A stretch of DNA of 64,000 nucleotides, from NCBI GenBank assembly GCA_964430335.1, contig CAYSEN010000003.1, forward strand, positions 1 through 64,000, in the 5' to 3' direction. Below the pieces are notes generated by a model that saw only the letters and a program-made list of their open reading frames with translations, was not told the origin of the DNA and ran no database searches. A program made the position numbers and the translations under genes. Source of the DNA: SIBU01 sp964430335 (GTDB taxonomy: Bacteria; Patescibacteriota; Minisyncoccia; Phycocordibacterales; SIBU01). The stretch's first letter is position 1; the number at the start of each line of letters is the position of its first letter. Positions 59,760-64,000 of the stretch are shown here, piece after piece.

Positions 59760-61430
59760 GTGAAGACAGCTACTTGGTCGGTCATTCTCCAACTCCTGCT
59801 TGCGCTTTTCGCGCAGGCTGACATCAAGGTCACATCGGTTGAACAACCACCGTCCGGCCAGATCGTCGAGCGGTCCATTGTGACCATGCTCCGGTTCAAA
59901 ATCACGGGCGCTGGCTCAACCCTGAAGAGGGTCGTCGTCCATCGCGACGGCACCGACGGCAATGGTATGTACGGCGAGTACATCCTCGTGTCGGAGGAAG
60001 ACGGTCTGGTTCGCGCCAAAACAACTGTCGACACAGACGGATTCGTGAGGTTCAACCTCGGCGCTCGCTATACGGCAGAAAAGTCTTCTACCTATGCGGT
60101 GAGGCTTCGCGCTCTGCCGGTCTTGCGACCGTATGGAGGCAACGATGTTTCGCTGAGGCTTTCGAGCCTTGAGGTGGAAGGAGGTTCATTGATCGGCGAC
60201 CTGCCGATTGTTGGACCAAACTTCACAATCAACGCAAACCCTATCATCGGCAATGTACTTCTGTATCCGGAAAGGAGACAGAGTACCAACGAGTTGATGG
60301 TGAACGTTCCAGGCCAAGAGCTCGGCCGATTTCGTGCAGACGTGTGGCAATTCGAACCAGTCGTCGCAAACGGTTTCGTGTTCTACGTCAGGTTTGTGAG
60401 TGCAACTCGCGGGGCAATCAGCGACATTTACATCGAAGATGAAAACGGGTCGGTGGTTGCTGGCCCAGTCGATTCAAAACCTTGGGGCGAAGACGGTACT
60501 CAGGTTGTGCGCTTTGACAACACTGTCACTTTTATGACAGGTCGGTCATTTTACACAATCAGGGGAAAACTCAGCTCCACCGGTTTCAATCACAACTCCG
60601 TCGTCGGGCTACTTGCGGCGACCAGCGAATGGAAATTCACTGGTGCAACGAGTGGCTACGAACTGGAAGCATGGTCGAGGGATTTCTCCCTCGAATACAC
60701 TCCGGTCAATACCGGCCTTGTATTTGTGGTGTTGGATCCTAACGGTGGAATTGTCCACGCCCCTGCCGGTTCCAGTCTCGTGCAGATCGGCCGGCTGAAC
60801 CTTTTGACTTACGGGTCCGCTGAGGATATGAGGTTGACACACCTGCGACTCTGCGTCGCAGGTTCTGCGAGGGATTCGATCCGTAACCTCCAGGTTTACT
60901 CTGGAAGCATTGCGCTCAACACGACAAGCCCTGTTGTGTACTCAAACGGGGTCGTTGACATAACGCTCGACAGCCCCCTCACGGTTCTCAAGAACACTGG
61001 TGTTGAAATCGGTATTCGTGCCGATATTGATTCTGAGGCTCAGGCCGGAAGCGTGTTCCACCTGTCTATCTGCGACTACACTGCGGAAGGGTTTCAGTTT
61101 GACGGCATCATCACTGGCACACCGCCATTTGTACACATTCCGATTCAGCTTGGCGTTGACGTGGTGATTGAAGATCGGTCAGACTTCCCACGTATTGGCG
61201 AACTTAACTTCTTTGAGACCAAAGAAGGTCGTCTGGTCAATTTGTCCGGCGCTGGCATGCCGAACACGGACTATTCACTCGAGGTTTCAACCGACCTTGA
61301 GAATTGGGAAGTGGTCGGTGGTCTGAAACTTGGTCCCTACACAGTCATCAAGGAACCTGCTGTCGGGCTGTTGCCGTACGGTGACAGGTACTCTGGTCAG
61401 GCGTTCTTTCGGTTGAAGCAGAAGCAATAG
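59760..61430 (+). CDS. Exported beta-repeat protein with Verrucomicrobia-like C terminus
   Basis: About 556 residues from a GTG with AAGGA 5 nt before it. The N terminus KTATWSVILQLLLALFAQADIKV is a signal peptide. The body shows three or four Ig-like beta sandwich units of the kind ELGRFRADVWQFEPVVANGF. The C terminus YSLEVSTDLENWEVVGG ... GQAFFRLKQ is the pattern often seen at the end of Verrucomicrobiota surface proteins. Promoter TTGACT, 17 nt, TATTTT upstream. GC content is far above leuS. Probably acquired by transfer. Confidence 0.7.
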   Translation: MKTATWSVILQLLLALFAQADIKVTSVEQPPSGQIVERSIVTMLRFKITGAGSTLKRVVVHRDGTDGNGMYGEYILVSEEDGLVRAKTTVDTDGFVRFNLGARYTAEKSSTYAVRLRALPVLRPYGGNDVSLRLSSLEVEGGSLIGDLPIVGPNFTINANPIIGNVLLYPERRQSTNELMVNVPGQELGRFRADVWQFEPVVANGFVFYVRFVSATRGAISDIYIEDENGSVVAGPVDSKPWGEDGTQVVRFDNTVTFMTGRSFYTIRGKLSSTGFNHNSVVGLLAATSEWKFTGATSGYELEAWSRDFSLEYTPVNTGLVFVVLDPNGGIVHAPAGSSLVQIGRLNLLTYGSAEDMRLTHLRLCVAGSARDSIRNLQVYSGSIALNTTSPVVYSNGVVDITLDSPLTVLKNTGVEIGIRADIDSEAQAGSVFHLSICDYTAEGFQFDGIITGTPPFVHIPIQLGVDVVIEDRSDFPRIGELNFFETKEGRLVNLSGAGMPNTDYSLEVSTDLENWEVVGGLKLGPYTVIKEPAVGLLPYGDRYSGQAFFRLKQKQ

Positions 61431-61441
61431 CTCTGTTTCGT

Positions 61442-61475
61442 AGCCACAACACTTTGTGTTGTGGCTTTTTCTTTG
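61442..61475 (+). terminator. Terminator of the surface-protein gene
   Basis: AGCCACAACAC, loop ttt, GTGTTGTGGCT, then TTTTTC. Confidence 0.85.
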
Positions 61476-61516
61476 GAATTGTTTGGTATGGGAAAATAAG
61501 CTATTATGTTTTTATT

Positions 61517-64000
61517 ATGAAGGACTACGACCATAAAAAAATAGAGCCAAAATGGCAAAAATATTGGGATAAAAAGAAGTTGTATAAAGCCAAGGAGAAT
61601 TCAAAAAAACAGAAGTTTTTTGGCCTGATTGAGTTTCCATATCCTTCGGGTGACGGACTTCATGTAGGACACATTCGCTCAAATACAGCGATGGATATCA
61701 TAACCAGAAAAAGACGAGCGGAAGGTTATGAAGTGCTTTATCCCATTGGCTGGGACGCCTTTGGATTACCGACTGAAAACTATGCCATCAAAACTGGTAT
61801 TCATCCTACGGTAGTTACAAAAAACAATACTGACAAATTTCGCAAGCAGTTAAAAGCTCTTGGTTTTGGTTTTGACTGGGATCGAGAAGTAAACACTACT
61901 GATCCAGAATATTACAAATGGACTCAGTGGATTTTTTTGAAATTCCTAGAAAGAGGTTTGGCCTACAAAAAGAAGATGGCCATCAACTGGTGTCCTAAGG
62001 ATAAGATTGGTTTGGCCAACGAGGAGGTTGTGGATGGAAAGTGTGAGAGATGTGGCACAGTAGTTGAAAAGAGAGAAAAAGAGCAATGGATGCTTGCGAT
62101 TACAAAGTATGCCGAGCGACTGGATAAAGATTTGGATAAAAAGAAAATTTTGATTGGTACCAGAAATCCTGCGAAGGTTAAGCTGATGAAATATTTTTTC
62201 TCAGATGTTCCTGGAATCGAACTAATTTCACTTAATGATTTACCTCCTGTGGATGATAGTGGTTTGGTTGAGGGTGACGATTTTAAGGAGAACGCACGAA
62301 TGAAATCTGAGTTCTACTTTAAAAAAACTGGCATACCTACTATTTCATCTGACCATATTCTTTGGATTGAAAAATGGCCTGAAAATAACGGTTACATGGT
62401 GCACATTCGCAAGCATGCTAATCCGCAGAGTGACAGAGCGACCGACGAGGAAGTCGTTGTTTTTCTAAAAAACTTTTTGAAAACAATAGGGGGAAAATCA
62501 AAAGCTAATTTCCACTATGCTTTTGCTTACACTGACGAAAAAGGGGTTTTGGAGGCCGATGAGGTGCCAAATAAATACATTCTTCAGGAAGAGCAAGCCA
62601 AATCATTTTGGCCAGGGTTTCCTACTGAGGCATTTCTTAAAGACGAGAAAACCGGTGTGTTTAAATCAGAGCAATCTGACGAGGTTCGTTATGGCAAAGT
62701 AAAGGAGATCGTATCAAAGAAATTCGGCCATAGAATGACGGAGGGTGCAGGTGCGACAGAGTACCTGGAAAAAATTAGGACTCAGCAGAAAAATTGGATT
62801 GGCAAATCACAAGGAATGACCTTCAAAGCAAAGGTGAAAGACACGGATCTCACCATTGAAACTTTCAGTGCTCATTTTGAAGCGTTTTGTGCTGATACGT
62901 TTGTCGTGATTGCTCCAGATCATCCTTTTTTACCGACCCTGCTTAAAGGTGTTCCGAATGCTGATCAAATTATGCAATTTGCTAAAGAAATTATTGCAAA
63001 AAGAATCTTGAGAGGGAATGATGAGGAAAAAGAATCAGAGGGAATTTTTACTGGAAGATACATTGTTGATCCTATCGGGAACGGCGATTTACCAATTTGG
63101 ATTTCGAGCTATGCCTTGGCTGACTACGGCACAGGAATTGTAAAGTGTTCGGCTCATGATGAACGAGATTTTAAATTTGCTAAAAAATACAATATAAAAT
63201 TAAAAACAGTCTTGTATCCTTCTGATCCTATCTTGGCAGAAAAGGTAAAAAAACAAGAAGTCTGCTTTACCGATATGGAGCACGGTGTTCTCAGTGAGCC
63301 AGATCAATTTGCTGGAAAAATAGCAAAGTCCGAGAGACAAAATATAATCGGGTATTTAGAAAGTAAAAATTTAGCTAAAGCTACTACCACATTCAAGCTT
63401 CGTGACTGGGTATTTTCAAGACAGCGATATTGGGGTGAACCTATCCCTGTAATTCACTGTGAGAAGTGTGGAATTGTGCCTGTGCCTGAAAAAGATTTGC
63501 CTGTTAAGTTGCCAAATGTAGAAAACTATAAGCCAACTGATAATGGTGAGTCACCATTAGCTGCAATTTCAAAATGGGTAAACGTTAAGTGTCCAAAATG
63601 TAAATCTCCGGCAAAAAGAGAGACAGACACAATGCCAAATTGGGCGGGTTCTTCTTGGTACTATTTGCGTTACACGGATGCAAAAAACAAAAAAGCATTT
63701 GCCGGTCCAAAGGCTTTGAAATATTGGACGCCCGTAGATTGGTACAACGGAGGAATGGAACATACAACCCTGCACCTTTTATATTCTCGTTTTTGGCACA
63801 AGTTTTTGTTCGATCTTGGTTTAGTGCCAACGAGCGAACCTTACACAAAAAGAACCTCACATGGTCTGATTTTGGGAGAAGGAGGAGTGAAAATGTCGAA
63901 ATCTCTAGGTAATGTTGTAAATCCAGATCAATTAATCGAAACCTTCGGAGCTGATACACTGAGATTGTATGAAATGTTTATGGGTCCTTTTGATCAGCCC
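61517..64000 (+). CDS. leuS: Leucine--tRNA ligase with inserted RdgB/HAM1-like domain (3' end outside)
   Basis: At least 828 residues, open to the window end. FPYPSGDGLHVGHIRSNT holds the HIGH motif. The zinc-like knuckle is CPKD...CERCG. The order QWMLAITKYAERLDKDLD ... QQKNWIGKSQG is LeuRS-specific, but about 210 residues (62141-62768) are inserted between them. The insert begins ILIGTRNPAKVKLMKYF and contains EGDDFKENARMKS, as in RdgB/HAM1 ITP pyrophosphatases. The CP1 editing domain keeps SAHDERDF but lacks a TTRPDT motif. The KMSKS loop is present (KMSKSLGN). TATTAT lies 9 nt before the ATG. Confidence 0.92.
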   Translation, partial: MKDYDHKKIEPKWQKYWDKKKLYKAKENSKKQKFFGLIEFPYPSGDGLHVGHIRSNTAMDIITRKRRAEGYEVLYPIGWDAFGLPTENYAIKTGIHPTVVTKNNTDKFRKQLKALGFGFDWDREVNTTDPEYYKWTQWIFLKFLERGLAYKKKMAINWCPKDKIGLANEEVVDGKCERCGTVVEKREKEQWMLAITKYAERLDKDLDKKKILIGTRNPAKVKLMKYFFSDVPGIELISLNDLPPVDDSGLVEGDDFKENARMKSEFYFKKTGIPTISSDHILWIEKWPENNGYMVHIRKHANPQSDRATDEEVVVFLKNFLKTIGGKSKANFHYAFAYTDEKGVLEADEVPNKYILQEEQAKSFWPGFPTEAFLKDEKTGVFKSEQSDEVRYGKVKEIVSKKFGHRMTEGAGATEYLEKIRTQQKNWIGKSQGMTFKAKVKDTDLTIETFSAHFEAFCADTFVVIAPDHPFLPTLLKGVPNADQIMQFAKEIIAKRILRGNDEEKESEGIFTGRYIVDPIGNGDLPIWISSYALADYGTGIVKCSAHDERDFKFAKKYNIKLKTVLYPSDPILAEKVKKQEVCFTDMEHGVLSEPDQFAGKIAKSERQNIIGYLESKNLAKATTTFKLRDWVFSRQRYWGEPIPVIHCEKCGIVPVPEKDLPVKLPNVENYKPTDNGESPLAAISKWVNVKCPKCKSPAKRETDTMPNWAGSSWYYLRYTDAKNKKAFAGPKALKYWTPVDWYNGGMEHTTLHLLYSRFWHKFLFDLGLVPTSEPYTKRTSHGLILGEGGVKMSKSLGNVVNPDQLIETFGADTLRLYEMFMGPFDQP

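Noticed and set aside
1..64000. CRISPR array
   Set aside because: Repeats seen are few, variable and hairpin-based. No regular repeat-spacer pattern and no cas genes.

Overview
The window reads as a scaffold from a Candidate Phyla Radiation (Patescibacteria) bacterium, most likely in the Parcubacteria group. This is inferred from the gene set and not from a marker tree. Supporting points are an AT-rich background with the standard code (TGA used as stop), short versions of UvrA and UvrC, MurL next to a MurD2-like ligase, DprA, tRNA genes without encoded CCA, many genes whose -10 box sits only 6-9 nt before the ATG, and many small membrane-anchored proteins with no recognisable family. Three runs of exactly 100 N are scaffold gaps.

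Layout. 1-7.3 kb: clpB, tRNA-Tyr with a long tail of hairpins, alr, murL (gapped) and murD. 7.4-13.2 kb: two exported proteins, rpmG, tRNA-Trp, miaA, tRNA-Leu with a tail element, parB and relA/spoT. 13.3-25.5 kb: small orphan genes, topA, dprA, serS, an FtsQ-like gene, khpA, trmD, a HAD/Nudix pair, a roughly 470-nt structured RNA, SAM riboswitch-metK, and a cupredoxin-like protein. 25.6-35.2 kb: an orphan DAHP synthase, gdhA, glutaredoxin, HAD, an FAD oxidase (gapped), LOG, FKBP and tgt. 35.2-46.8 kb: uvrB, uvrA, a large surface protein, uvrC and ddl. 46.9-54.5 kb: two tRNA-Ala genes with tails, then a cell-envelope cluster (ABC exporter, reductase, DedA, two glycosyltransferases, flavodoxin-fold oxidoreductase). 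54.6-64 kb: paralogous small exported proteins, ychF, three Nudix genes, membrane and surface proteins, and leuS running off the end.

Three layers stand out. First, four of the five tRNA genes (Tyr, Leu, both Ala) are followed on the same strand by structured tails. Each tail contains reverse-complement copies of the tRNA acceptor and T-arm, then a stem, then a GTACAG/ATACTG box and a small hairpin with an invariant TGTAA loop and covarying stem, then a sense copy of the tRNA 3' end. A second conserved module (GGA opposite GA between two covarying stems) occurs in these tails and also beside topA and uvrA. Second, genes at accessory junctions carry extra copies of a neighbouring gene's end: ychF 5' end twice, ychF 3' end twice, uvrA 5' end and topA 3' end. 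Several copies differ mainly at synonymous sites, which suggests import from related genomes and not local tandem copying. Third, about a dozen single-gene units with clearly higher GC are scattered among the AT-rich housekeeping genes, each with its own promoter and terminator.

The leuS gene carries a roughly 210-residue insertion resembling the RdgB/HAM1 (ITPase) fold just before the CP1 editing domain, and the editing domain lacks the usual TTRPDT motif. Alr, Ddl, MurL and MurD2 point to a D-amino-acid peptidoglycan supply, UvrABC to nucleotide excision repair, and DprA to natural transformation, which would fit the imported gene-end scars.
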